A stretch of DNA of 52,069 bases from Entrophospora sp. SA101 (GCA_958430865.1 CAUDNR010000102.1:11392-63460); one strand, 5' to 3'. Counted from the first letter of the stretch, positions 36,243 through 47,572 are shown. The notes: generated by a model from the letters alone, not told the origin. Numbers and translations are program-made.

Positions 36243-38953
36243 CTCAAACTTGGTATAATTGAGGTATCTGAGCTGGTGCGTGAATTTTTTATTGAATTGG
36301 AGACAGATGAAAAATGAGTACCCAAATCCACCTCATTATTAACTTCATTGAACTGACATTTTAAAGCCAGTGGTTCAAGATCGGATGAAAGATATTTATG
36401 TGCGGTATTAGACATTTTTTCTAATACTGAGCTGGAAGAATTGCTGCTAAACAAAACTGTGTAGAGATACAATGGTGACCTATTAAAATGAGCAGTAAAA
36501 ATAATTGTTATTATTACGTTAACTTACAGATGAACAATATGAGTTGAATTTTATACCCTCTTTATTTATTATATTTACAGATACGTCCTAATTCGGCATC
36601 TGGTGATTTACATTGACCATCGGACAAAAACACAATGACGTTCGTCCTATAATATTAAAATTGTGGCCAGTTAAATAAGTTGTATAATAATAATACAAAT
36701 GATTTTGAATCTATTGAAAACAGTGTCTGAAATTGAGTGCGGGGGTTTGTGTGACATATTGAATTTAGCCAATCAAATTTGTCCTTCTGGTAGAAAATTT
36801 AACGTTGATTGGCTAAATTCAATATGTAACACAAACCCCGCACTCAATTTCAGACACTGATTGAAAAGACATTGATTTGATTTTACTTTTTTGGATTATA
36901 ATGTTTCTCAATCAAAGATCCTGCTTCCCGTATTGCCAAATCAAATCTAGTTCCGCCATTTGCTCCATACTTAATCATAGTGTCTAAAGCATTGTTTGCA
37001 TCATTGAGTGGTTGATTTTCAATTGGTACAACAGTTTCGTGGTTGAATAAGATTAAAGAGATGGTGTCATTGTCAACAGCATCCTGGTTTTGGTTTTCTT
37101 TATGCTCTTCCATGAATAAGTAGACCTTTATTTATGATCAGTTATAAAAAGATAAGTTACAAAAAATATTGCTAAAAATGGATAAACAACATTAGATAAT
37201 TACTGCAGAGTATACTGCGCCTATCCTATTATTGTGACTGTGCGATTTTTTGACTGATGTTTGAATGAATGTTTTCTAATGGCTTTCTATCAGTGCCTCT
37301 CATTGAACCTGATCTATCAAGCACAAATATAATGTGAAATGCATCACAACCAAACCGATCACTGTCTAGCACAATGTCACTAACATTACATGTAGCTGCT
37401 GATAAATTTTCTGTTAAATCTGGATATTGATGGCCAGTTCCTTTATAAAATGATTCATGAAGTCTTTCCATCCCACTAGTAATTTCAAAAGTGGGTAGTT
37501 TTGAATCAGTCTTGGAAACTTTTGCAGTTAATAGATTATCCATGTTTGTTATTATGTCAATAGAATTTGGAACATCATAAATAACTCGAGATGGATCATT
37601 GATATCAACTTCATCTAAAAGGACTATAACTTGTGACATCTCTGGACGTTCGATAGGATTAGCTTGCCAACATGCTAATAAATGTATGAAATTACAAATG
37701 AACAGATAATTCAATCGATTTAATAATAAAAAGGAAAAAATCCATTGATTATATACCCGTATAGATGTCAACATAAGATTTGGGTGTTCCGGGACTATGC
37801 TTTCTCTGTTACCATTAATAATTTTACTAGAAAGAACAAATATTGCGCCGGAGCTTTGGTATGGTAGTCTTCCGCTGGATATTTCCCACATGAGCATACC
37901 CACACTATAAACATCTGACGCTTCTGTTCGTGTGTAGTTTCCAGGATCATGTAAAAATCCAGGATCGGGATATCTCATGGAACCATATGTTTTGGAAAAT
38001 GATGATACAGCATCAACAATCATTGATTTTGATAATCAAAAATCACAAGTCTGATATTATCTGAATGAATGAAAATGTTTTCTGAATGCTTTTCATTGTC
38101 ATAAATATTAATATAAGAACATAAAATAATTAATGTGTTTGTATTTTGCAGGGAAAATTTTAACTAAAAAATTTACCAGATCTCTATGAATTATATTATT
38201 TGCATGAGATTTGTTTTGCAAACTTTAACTTCAAACCCCAATCCATTTTGTTAAAATTTATAGATAAATATTGACGTAAAGTTCCACCATCAGCATACTC
38301 CATAACTAACATGTGTTCATCTAAAAAATAAAATTTAAATCAAAAATACACATCTATATTAATTTTAAATCAAAATAAAAATATCATGATGCTTTATGTT
38401 AGTTAACTTTGGGTTAATTGGAGAGGGTTATTTGTAAGATGATTCTGCAATTAATTTCAAATCAGTTGCAGGCACAAACTTTGATTGTGTGTGGAAATTT
38501 CAATATTTAAATAAAAAAACATGGTCACGAGACTTCAATTCAGCAAAGAAAAAATGTATAAATACCATTTTCTGTTGTTACACCATAAAAGCCTATAATA
38601 TTATCATGCATTTCAACTTGCCGATGTTGTTGAAGCTAAACAAGTAAAAGATATAAAATATTTTTAAGATAAGGATATATAACTTGAAATCAATTAATTT
38701 TAAAATTAGATAACTCTACCTCATTTATAATTTGCCCAAATATTTTCTTAGAAGTAACATTATCTCTGACTTGAATTGATTTTAAAACCATATATTTTGC
38801 ATATTGACTATTGTATGCACGATAGACAATTCCAAAGGAACCACTACCAATTTTCCCAATGTCACTAAACAATTCGTACTTATGAAGCTTCATATGATTT
38901 TTAGATATCGCCTCATCAATCCATTCAGAAAATTCATTCTTTTCTTTTTCCTT
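36233..38953 (-). pseudogene. TKL kinase plus von Willebrand A protein, broken
   Basis: Minus strand. Exon 38720-38953 opens EKEKNEFSEWIDEAISKNH and the N-lobe GKIGSGSFGIVYRA with MVLKSIQ; 38566-38635 LQQHRQVEMHDNIIGFYG; 38177-38320 DEHMLVMEYADGGTLRQYL. Here the frame breaks, then NNIIHRDL is readable. From 38088, HSENIFIHSDNIRLV runs into a second break, and the DFG motif has become F-stop (TGA where GGA is expected). The C-lobe follows (SKTYGSMRYPDPGF, SDVYSVGMLMWEISSGRLPY, NPIERPEMSQVIVLLDEV). A vWA domain follows with MIDAS IIFVLDRSGSM (Asp-x-Ser-x-Ser); a 6-A tract (5 expected) shifts the frame before NNRIGAVYSA. The remaining vWA exons are 36887-37125, 36646 downward, and the last to the stop at 36233. 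At least three lesions, so not coding as assembled. Confidence 0.8.
36721..36859. mobile_element. 139-bp hAT-type MITE with 8-bp target duplication
   Basis: Inverted repeats of about 55 bp: the left arm starts cagtgtctgaaattgagtgc, the right arm ends gcactcaatttcagacactg. The arms differ only by one extra G in the left G run and one G/T change. attgaaaa flanks both sides (36713-36720 and 36860-36867). An 8-bp duplication and a CAGTG end fit the hAT superfamily (consensus YARNG). The element lies in the intron between vWA exons 36887-37125 and 36646. No coding capacity. Confidence 0.92.
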
Positions 38954-39059
38954 CTATCAAAATATTAAATTGGATAAATTATATAAAAGGGACATTAGAA
39001 CAATTTTTATAATTTCCAATAATCGTATATTGAGATAGAATAAGATCTATAGATATGAT

Positions 39060-40177
39060 GGGGTTTACCTTTGGATGTTTTTTAGGTATTGGAAGAGGTC
39101 ATTGTTGTAGTTGTTGTGAATGAGATCTATTTGTAACTTTTGCAATATCACTATTATTGTTTTTCAAGGCTTCATTGAAAAAAATTATATATATATTTCT
39201 TTATTATTTAAAATAACTAATAAGAAGTGATAATTAATATAGAGTTAATCGAATTAATGAATCAAATTAAATCACCTGTTAAAAGATTCTGAAAAACAAG
39301 CTCTACATTGCTAGTATCCAAAGCTGATGTTTCAATGAATAATAAATTGTTTTCATCTATTTATAATGACAATGATAAAAACGAATTTATTTTATGTATT
39401 ACTGTTGTCATTATTATAACAGACATCATCATAACCATTAATTATTTAAGATGCACAAACCAGCAAATTGCTTAGCTTCTTGAGTTGAAACAGCTCTAAG
39501 GTTTTTTAAATCAGTTTTATTTCCAACAAGCATGATTACAATATCGCTAGCAGCATAATCCCTTATTTCTCCTAGCCAACGATTAACACTTTCATATGTC
39601 ACATGTTTAGTAATATCATAAACGAGTAAAGCGCCTACTGCACCATAATAGCTACAATTATCGAGTTGAGAATGGAAAATAAAAATTATAATTTAATTTG
39701 AACATAACTACAATAATAACGATAATTCCTACATACAAATTTATAGTTGTAGTTGTTCCATGATGTGGACCTAATTAGTTAATTAGTTGATTGATTAATT
39801 ACTTAATAATATTGACACAATCTTGAATAATGAATAGGAACCTTTATCCCAAATCTGTGCTTCAATTGTTTTATTGTCCACTTGGATGCTCCTAATGGCT
39901 GATTCGACACCGATGTTAGACTTTGAATTCAAATTAAATTTATGTGTAAATCGAGAAAAGATATTGGATTTGCCAACACCAGAGTCACCAGTTAAAACAA
40001 TTAATTAAACATGTTTATTAAAAATTAATTGATTATTGATAACTTCTATTTTGATCAAGTTTTTGCTTATACAAGTTTTCTTGTGCCATTACAAATAAAA
40101 AAACAGATATCATCGCCTCTAAATGCACTCTTAATTTACAAACCTTTAAAAAGATGTTCATCGTCAAGTTTGCTCAT
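39060..40177 (-). pseudogene. Rab11-like small GTPase, degenerate, fused upstream of the kinase
   Basis: Minus strand. 40144-40177 reads MSKLDDEHLFK. About 39842-40002 reads [17 protein letters not shown] (P-loop, Walker A), [17 protein letters not shown] and WDK. The switch II segment (DTAGQERYR in Rab11) is not readable. 39461-39651 reads [20 protein letters not shown] and the base-specificity motif GNKTDL; 39276-39356 reads FIETSALDTSNVELVFQNLL. The acceptor before exon 2 is lost (AA where AG is expected). A last exon at 39070-39180 reads EALKNNNSDIAKVTNRSHSQ, a TGA, then PLPIPKKHPK with a GTAAAC donor leading towards the kinase exon at 38953. There is no Cys-Cys prenylation end. So the GTPase relic may be the N-terminal part of one Rab-kinase-vWA gene rather than a separate gene. 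Confidence 0.75.
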
Positions 40178-40807
40178 CTTTGGAGCAATTGTCAAGAAAT
40201 TGAAAAAACCATTGTTATTACTGTATATATACAAATATTTACACACGATAATAATAACAAATTGGGACAAAAAAATTCGAGTGACGATCTCTGTCAAATA
40301 TGTTACAGTCAGGGTCTTTCCAAATACTGTAATGATCGACGATCTAAAAGTGTAACGATAATATTTGTTATAACTTGTCGAATGAGCAAGCAAGCAATGA
40401 TAATAATAAATATCCATTATCTTTCGCTGTATTTGATTTAACCGAAGATCTGAAGTTATAAAAAAATCATAATTGATATTTTATTTACAATTTAGGATGG
40501 ACGGATTGAAAGGAAACTTACTAATTTTAAGAAAGTATCAAAAAACACAATAACATAAGAAATAAACAACGACTATAGTTTTAATGATAAAAGATATCGT
40601 CAAAGAAGTATTAGGTTCAACTAATTCTTAATGTTTATCGCCCATATCGTATCACCACCATGAGGTTGGTATATCCATCATCTTTAAATAATTTTTTTTA
40701 GAACATTATTAACAATATAACAATTTCGTATTGCAATAGCGAGATTTTGAATCAAACTTTGTATTTCATTTTAGTTGGATGATGGTCCATAATGTAATAC
40801 AGCTAAT

Positions 40808-41150
40808 TCATAGTATACTAGATCGTTTGGTTTCTGCTTGCCAAACTATTGACGATATCAGATAATAATTGTGTGTCTCTATTTTATAGTCGGTGCTGTT
40901 TGAGGTATTATTTGATCTAATCATATTTATTATTTGTTCCTTCATTTTGTTAGTGTTTCTTGAGCGTTTCTCGTTATTAATAATTTCTTCTAATTGCGCT
41001 ACCGTTGCCTCCAAACCCTCTATTTTCTTGTCTGTCATAGTCTTTACTGATTCTTCGTTCTGTAACCATATCCGCTCCTAATAAATTATTCAGACCCTGA
41101 TTGACCCAACTATCATCTATCCTTTCATACAACATGCATATCTTCTAAAA
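40808..41150 (-). pseudogene. Coiled-coil protein fragment, frameshifted
   Basis: Minus strand. One frame reads YERIDDSWVNQGLNNLLGAD; about 20 codons later a second frame takes over with LQNEESVKTMTDKKIEGLEA and TVAQLEEIINNEKRSRNTNK to a stop at 40808. The heptad pattern (KIEGLEATVAQLEEII) suggests a coiled coil. No domain recognised. Start and gene extent cannot be set; the change of frame suggests a relic. Confidence 0.4.
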
Positions 41151-41998
41151 ACGACAACAATTTTGTCATCATCGATTCGATTATTGTTGCTTGTAATATA
41201 TATTTGAGATCACCATTTCCCTTAATAAATAATTCCGACAATATTAATTTTGTACTTTTGTTTTTTTATATTCTTCCACATAAACTTAGAATCCAACAAT
41301 GTGTTTATTGATACTGTATTTATATTAATAATATATCTTTTGCTCAAATTTATTTTTGCCTGCGTGATTAACTTGGATTCGGATGAGGATTTTGGGGATG
41401 GACAACAACGATAATAGTAATAAACTTGATACCAAATTTCGTCTAATTACGCAGATGGGAAAAATAAAATTCCAATAAAAAGTAAAACCTATTAGAAAAA
41501 GTTTAATGTAACAACAGTACATGAATCTCGAGTATTAAAGGCAAGAGTCTGGTTATCTTAATAGTAATTATTTATTAATGTAGTACATGCGACAAAAAAT
41601 CAAAATTTTAAAAAGGGTCTTTAAAAAAATTACTCACTAACCGTTATGGGTAACTATAAATGTTTGGTTTTGAAAGATAAAGCCATGTCGATCCATCAAT
41701 TACAATGTATTCATTCATTTGCATCATGGCGTCGGGGGAATGGGCAAAAAATTTTCTTTTATTCTATTTTGGGTTTTCAGCTCTTCGCCTAAAAAAGTCA
41801 ATTTTTTATTTTAATTGAAAGAAAAAACAATTTAGGGTTTTCAACAATTGAAAGTTACACAAAAAGTTCAGCTTTAGAATTCATACAATTAAACTTGAAA
41901 ATACTAGTTAGTAATGAGGAGGAATAAATTTTTTTTTTGAATGACGTAATTTTTTATTTATAAAGTAAATCATTATGAGGTAAATTGGAAAATGAAAA

Positions 41999-42106
41999 CT
42001 TACCACGGGTACACATTAAAACCCATTCTTTATTTTGATGGGTAGAAATATGACTATCTTTATATTAAAAAGGGAGTTTTAGTGTACCCCTGGGTGGCGT
42101 GGTAAG
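41999..42106. repeat. Imperfect fold-back element
   Basis: Left arm cttaccacgggtacac then taaaaccc; right arm gggagttttagtgtacccc and, after an 8-base bulge, cgtggtaag. Arms pair over about 25 bases with one insertion. No clear target duplication, so it could be an old MITE or simply a hairpin upstream of the kinase gene. Confidence 0.5.
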
Positions 42107-42326
42107 GGTCACCTCGGAAAGTAGCCGGTTTCCCAAAAATTCCGAAATTTTATAATCATATTAATAGTAAATCAATCAGTATTAGTCTTTTTTTCTCAAA
42201 TTTGATAGTGTATAGGGCGCAGTCAAATTTAATGCATGTTTGTTTATGTTTCATCAAATATATATTTTTTCAATTTTCTCTCATCTCCCAAAAAAAAAAT
42301 TATTATATATAAAAAAAAAAATTTAA

Positions 42327-44333
42327 ATGCATAGACCTTTTTTAAAAAGTTATAATTCTAATTATAGTTCTAGTTCGTCGTCCATAAATTCAACTTGGTC
42401 TACCACTTCTTCCGCTTCTTCCATCACTTCCGCTTCTTCAACTGCCTCTTCGAAAAGCTCAAGGAGAGAAAAAATCAACCGATTTGGTTATTGTAAAAGT
42501 TGCAATCAACCAAATACACATTGCGATTGGTGCCAACCTTGTAATTCGTCAAGATTTAAGAAGGACTTTGATAAATGGTCAAGTGGTAACGCAGCAATTG
42601 ATGATTTTATCAAAAATGCTCAATCAAATGCCACAAATCATCATCAAGTATTAGAATGGATACCATACGATCAATTCGAGGGATTTAGATTCGTTGCTAG
42701 AGGTGGTTTTGCTTCGGTTTATTCGGCAATTTGGAAACAAGGATTTATTATAAAATGGGCTGACGAAAAAAATCAATGGGAGAGGTGTGGAGATAAAGGA
42801 AGAAAATGGAAAGTAGCATTAAAAATTTTGGATAATTCATCTGATCTCTCTTTTGATTTTTTTCAAGAGGTAATGAATTATTATTATTAGTGCGTTAACA
42901 CGATAAAAAAAAAATAAAAAATAAAATTTTATGTTTTTTATTTTTAGATTAAAGCATGTGTAGAATGTGGAGGTGGATTTGGTTTGATTAGATGTTATGG
43001 AATTTCACAAGATCCAAAATCTAAAAATTATATAATAGTATTATATTTTGCACATCGTGGCAGTTTAAGAAATTATTTGGATAAACATTATAATGAGTTG
43101 AATTGGGTGAAGAAAATCGGAATTTTGAAACAGGTAGCAGAAGGTCTAAATAAAATACATAATGCAGGATATGTTCACAGAGACTTTCATAGTGGCAACA
43201 TATTACAAAGTAACTGTACAGAAATAGCCGATCTAGGGTTTTCCGGTCCGGCAAATAAACTTTCGTCATCACAGAAAAAAGAAGTTTATGGTGTGCTGCC
43301 TTATGTGGCACCTGAAGTATTAACTGGCAAAGGTTATACATTCAAGTCGGACATATATAGTTTTGCTATAATAATGTGGGATGTGCTTATGTGTCAGTTG
43401 CCATTTGATGACAGAGCTCACGATGCTGTTTTAGCAGTGGATATAATTAAAGGATTAAGACCGAGTATACCTGATGATACGCCCGATGCTTTTGTCAAGT
43501 TAATCGAGAAATGTTGGAATCCAGATCCTAAACAAAGACCAAATTCACATGAAATATACCAGGAATTACAAAAATGGTATTGGGATATAAAGGATGGTGT
43601 TGAGAACGAAGTTTCTCTTCAGTTCAAGTCTGCCGATGAAAGAAATGTTCAAAGATCAATATCGTCATCTACTTATAGACCTATTACAGAATCACATCCT
43701 TTAGCCATTTATACAAGTCGATTGCTAAGTTTTCCTAATTTATCTAGACCAGTAAGACTTCCATCCAGCAGAAGTAATTCAAATAAAGGTAATTACTAAA
43801 AAAAATTTTTTTTTGAATTTCAAGGAAAATATTTATATTAAAGCAGAATCTTTTCTTTTTATAATAATATAATTTATAGCTTATAAAACTGAAAAAATAG
43901 GTAAAAAAAAAAATGAAAAGAAAAATTATATATATTATTCGTTCCTTTTACTTTATTGATTAAACTTTTTTTTTTGAATTATTTTTAATAGATTATGTTA
44001 CACGTGCGTTTGAAGACGAGCTTGTATATGGTAATTATTGTAATAAAACCTCTTTTGTGAGGAGAAAATAAATATATGTTACAAACCATTTCTAACAACA
44101 CCTCTTTCTTATTTTTTCAAGAACCTGAAAGTAATTTAAGTACAAGACGAATAGATCTAGAAGAGATATCAGAAGAGATATTATCTGAAGGTATTAATTA
44201 ATTGGTTAATAATAGAAATTAACTAATAAATAATAAATGATAAATGATAATATTTTTTTTCTTAGTGACTTTTGAACCAGAAATAATTGAAGAAGAGTAT
44301 GTTACAAGACAATATGATATTGACCTTGTTTGA
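42327..44333 (+). CDS. TKL-type protein kinase with zinc-ribbon-like N-terminus, intact
   Basis: Six exons (42327-42869, 42948-43788, 43880-43900, 43992-44030, 44122-44190, 44266-44333), total 526 residues; all junctions after exon 2 are phase 1. The N-terminus is Ser-rich (17-46), then YCKSCNQPNTHCDWCQPC (Cys56, 59, 69, 72; possible zinc ribbon). The kinase domain follows: loop ARGGFASVYSA (124-134), Lys166 (VALK), HRDFHSGN (His258-Asp260), DLG (Asp276, in place of DFG), VAPEVL and KSDIYSFAIIMWDVL, ending at RPNSHEIY. All catalytic residues are present, so it should be active. Short exons 3-6 code the tail ending EEEYVTRQYDIDLV. It is the only intact member in this window of the family that supplied the broken units at 17555-19270 and 23751. 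Substrate unknown. Confidence 0.9.
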
Positions 44334-44725
44334 GAAGGTAATTGTAATAATTATAATGAATATTATTCAATAAATTGATAATTAATAAAAATTTTGTTTT
44401 TTAGAATAAAGAAAATTTTCCATTAATCCTTCCACTACTTGATATTCATGATAATAGCAACGACAATAACAATAATTGTTGTTTTCCATAATTTAAAATT
44501 TTATTTATTATTTTGTTTTATTATTATAATTAATCTTTAATTTGTGTATTATTATTTGTGTATTATTATTATCGCTACTATATTGTTTATAGAGAAGAAA
44601 AACTTTTTTATTATAGTTTTTCTTCAACCATATTTAAATCATATTTTAAAATAGAATACAAGTAATATAATTACCATTATTTACCATCACTCATTCATCA
44701 TTCATTATAATTATTATTATTATTA
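44334..44725. other. Convergent 3' intergenic region
   Basis: AT-rich DNA between the kinase stop (plus) and the complex I subunit stop (minus). No gene seen; presumably both polyadenylation regions. Confidence 0.6.
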
Positions 44726-45190
44726 TTATGGATCTTCATATCCGATGGGTGGATTTCTTGGTCCTTTAGGAACTAAAAAAAAATTAAAAAAATTAAAAAA
44801 TTAAAATTAAAAAAAATCCACCATTGATTGATTATTGATCAATTTGTTGATTTGTTGATTTATAATATTTTTACTGATCAATTCTTCTTGGATTTTAAAC
44901 TTACTTGGATAAGTTGTTGGAAAAGGTAAAGGAGGTTCATAACCAAAATATTTTCTACGTATATCTGGGATTACTAGCACACCGATTGGACCTATAAAAC
45001 CAATAGCAAGACTCCAAAAATATGCTGGTCTTTCTTCAGCTGATTTTTTCTAATCACAATAATAATAATGGATTTTTTGAATTTTGAATTTTGCTTTTTA
45101 TTATTCTCATTCAATAATGTTAATGTTAATGTTGAATTGAATTGTACTATTTACCAAAAAATTTATTTGTCTTGAAAAAAAAGATGCCAT
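44726..45190 (-). CDS. Mitochondrial complex I small subunit, NI9M type
   Basis: Exons 45155-45190, 44905-45049 and 44726-44772 join in phase to 75 residues. MASFFSRQINFL is followed by a single membrane span (AYFWSLAIGFIGPIGVLVI), the basic IRRKYFGYEPPLPFPTTYP, and the tail IPKGPRNPPIGYEDP. The order (span, RRK, proline-rich, TYPIPKGPR, GYED) matches fungal NADH:ubiquinone oxidoreductase 9.5-kDa subunits. Expected in the inner mitochondrial membrane as an accessory subunit of the proton-pumping arm. Divergent from VPS25 with 122 bp between the ATGs. The family match is from memory of the conserved tail. Confidence 0.8.
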
Positions 45191-45312
45191 TAATTTATTT
45201 TTAATTAAAAATATACAAAAGAAAAAATTTCACACCTTTTATTCTTGCGTCGTGTTACGTGTAACATACACGCATGATTCAAAATTCCAAATTTTAATTT
45301 TTAAAAAAAAAA
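45191..45312. promoter_or_regulatory. Shared divergent promoter, NI9M and VPS25
   Basis: Only 122 bp separate the two start codons, so both promoters must overlap. The segment holds an almost palindromic gttacgtgtaac followed by atacacgc, the most GC-rich block in the interval and a plausible factor site. A and T tracts lie near both starts. Function inferred from position. Confidence 0.5.
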
Positions 45313-46365
45313 ATGTCAACTTTTAAATTTCCTTCGATACATAATTTTCCACCTTTTTACACGTAAGTTGAAGGTTGGTGTTTTGTTATAAAATATAAAC
45401 ATAAATATATAAATGCACATGTACGTTTTAGGAGCTTGTCAAAGAAGAAAAATTGATTAATTTAAACTTCTCTTTCATTCCTTTTAAATACATGCATAGT
45501 TTACAACCAACTCAAACAACATGGCAACATCAAGTATCACTTTGGTCTGAAATAATTTTAGCATATTGTAAACATCATAAATTATATCGTCTTGAATTAT
45601 ATGAATCTTTGAATAATGAATTATTTAATAATCAAAGTATTAAACGTAAGCAATGAAAAAATTAAATTCTCTTTGGAGAAAGAAACTAAACTGTTGATTA
45701 TATTAATTAATCCCTTCTTTTTGCTGTTGTTGTTGTTGTTGTTAATAGGCAGATTGAAAATTGAAACTTTACAAGCAATCATTGATACAATGGTTAAACA
45801 AGGTTAATACTATAACAATAATAATAATAATGTACTTAATGTTATTATAGTAATAATGAGAAATGGTTTGATTGGTAATTAAAACAGGTGATGCAGAATG
45901 GGATCAATCATCTAAAAAAACAGTTGCGCTAATTTATTGGAGAAAACCTGAAGAATGGGCAACATTAATTAATAATTGGGTTGGTGAACACTGTTATGTC
46001 CATTTATAAAAATATAAATTCTTTCATAATTCATATATATATATATGCAAATCAATGATTTTCTTTAGGTTTTTGAAACTGGGATGACGAATTCTATACT
46101 AACGATATATGAGATTGCACATGGGGACACTACTGAAGGATTAGGTAAAAATGAAATAGCTAAATAACCTAAATATCATTCATCATCATCATCATCATCA
46201 TCGTCATCGTAACATAGATATTTATATATTAAAGAATTCCATGAATTAGATCAATCAATACTATTGAAAGCATTAGAATTATTGGTAAAAAAAGGTTCGG
46301 CTCAAATATTTCAAGGGACAAATGCTGAAGATATGGGTGTTAAATTTTTTGGAACTGGTGGATAA
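45313..46365 (+). CDS. VPS25: ESCRT-II subunit VPS25
   Basis: Exons 45313-45362, 45500-45645, 45749-45802, 45888-45979, 46069-46144 and 46235-46365 give 182 residues (about 176 in human). MSTFKFPSIHNFPPFYTLQP matches the conserved start (KFP, NFPPFxTLQP). Then CKHHKLYRL, LFNNQSIKRRLKIETLQAII, DAEWDQSSKKTVALIYWRKP, EEWATLINNW, the second winged helix (NSILTIYEIAHGD, EFHELDQSILLKALELLVKK), and the C-terminal GVKFFGTG. VPS25 forms the two arms of ESCRT-II and recruits VPS20 for multivesicular-body sorting. The intron 4 donor is GTTGGT; a GTGAAC donor 4 nt on breaks the frame. A 52-bp stretch over the intron 3/exon 4 border recurs at 22086. Confidence 0.93.
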
Positions 46366-47507
46366 TCAATCATCCATATATATATATACATATACATATA
46401 ATAGAATAGGATGAAGAAGACGAAGAAAAAGATAAGGATAATCAACAGTACGGAACTTTTTTTTTTATAATTGTGATTTATATTACTGTTATTATCAATT
46501 ATCAAATTAATTATTAATTATGTAATGAGTTTTTTTGATTAGCATTTACACAAATTTCTTAAATTTATTATTATTCTCAATCTATATAATTTTTTATACC
46601 TTTATACATATATTTATAATTTAAAAATTCTTTTTAGAAAATATTTACAAAAAAAAAAGATTATAAAATTTTTTTTAAAAAATAAAAAAAAAAGATTTAT
46701 ATATATATAACTTGCTATTTATAATACTGCTATCATTGTTACCATCATTACTGCCATTACTATTGATTATTAATACTATTATAACTGCCATTACTATTAA
46801 TTATTAATACTGCTATTATTGTAATTGTTAAACATAATTAATATTAATTTAATTTAATTGTTTTTAATTATTATAGTTTTTAAAATGAAAAAAATTGATA
46901 TGAAAAAAATAATGATTTGATGATCCTAATTTCTGAACCTTTTTTTTTTAAAAAAAAAAGAAAAGGTAAGAAAGAATTAATGATAAATAATATCTATATT
47001 AAAAAAAAATTGCTTAATTATACTATATAATATACATATACATATGTACGTATATGTATATATGTTTGTGTGTGTCTTTGTGTGTGTGTATATATAAATA
47101 AATTAAAAAAAAAAAAGGAAAAATTAAAATGTACACGTTTGTGAGAAAATTTTAAAGTTTTATACATGAAAAAAAAAAAAGATGAAGGAAGAAAAAGATA
47201 TTTATGATGTGTGTGTGATGTATAATTTAATTAATTAATTTTTAAAAATAAAAAAAATAATCATAAAAATATATATGAGGATGGTGATTATAAAATAAAA
47301 AAGGGATTAAAAAAAAATCATGCCATATATCAATACTATACAAAATCTATATATAATAATAAAAAGGAAAAAAAAACTTGTATGATAATTTTCCTTAATT
47401 TAAATTTTGAAATCGCGCCCTAATTTTTTTTTGGTTTTAATCTTGTTATTGTTTTTATGTTGGTGATTTTTTTAAAAAAATTGTTATTATTATTATTATT
47501 ATTGTAA
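46366..47507. other. AT-rich intergenic region with microsatellites
   Basis: No gene. Long A/T runs, (TG)n at 47064-47090, and ATATAT and ATT repeats. It separates VPS25 (plus) and the BTB gene (minus), which are convergent. A frame at 46440-46460 (acidic, EEDEEKD) follows the VPS25 stop but has no usable splice donor. Confidence 0.55.
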
Positions 47508-47551
47508 TTATGTGGTCTCTAATTCTAATTTTTCTCGATTTGTTATGAAAT
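47508..47551 (-). pseudogene. Second, broken copy of the BTB-SPRY terminal exon
   Basis: Downstream of the real last exon (47573-47620), a TTTAG acceptor is followed by atttcataacaaatcgag and ttagaattagagaccacata. Compare atttcattaacggatagag and ttaaaattagagaacacaaa in the used exon. Both are followed by an AATAATAATAACAA tract. The unit is about 69 bp. The copy reads Ile-Ser-stop. Use of this acceptor would replace 15 residues by two. Confidence 0.75.
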
Positions 47552-47572
47552 CTAAATATATTGTTATTATTA

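Larger units (their letters stand above)
40178..42326. other. Intergenic with one coiled-coil relic
   Basis: No intact gene. A coding-like relic is listed separately at 40808-41150 and a fold-back at 41999-42106. The frames at 40029-40355, 40136-40417 and 40154-40441 overlap the Rab exon 1 region and are mostly shadows of one another. The last 200 bp are the presumed promoter of the kinase at 42327. Confidence 0.5.

Noticed and set aside
43021..43341. Minus frame of 106 codons over the kinase gene
   Set aside because: Antisense shadow of a kinase exon with intact catalytic motifs on the plus strand.
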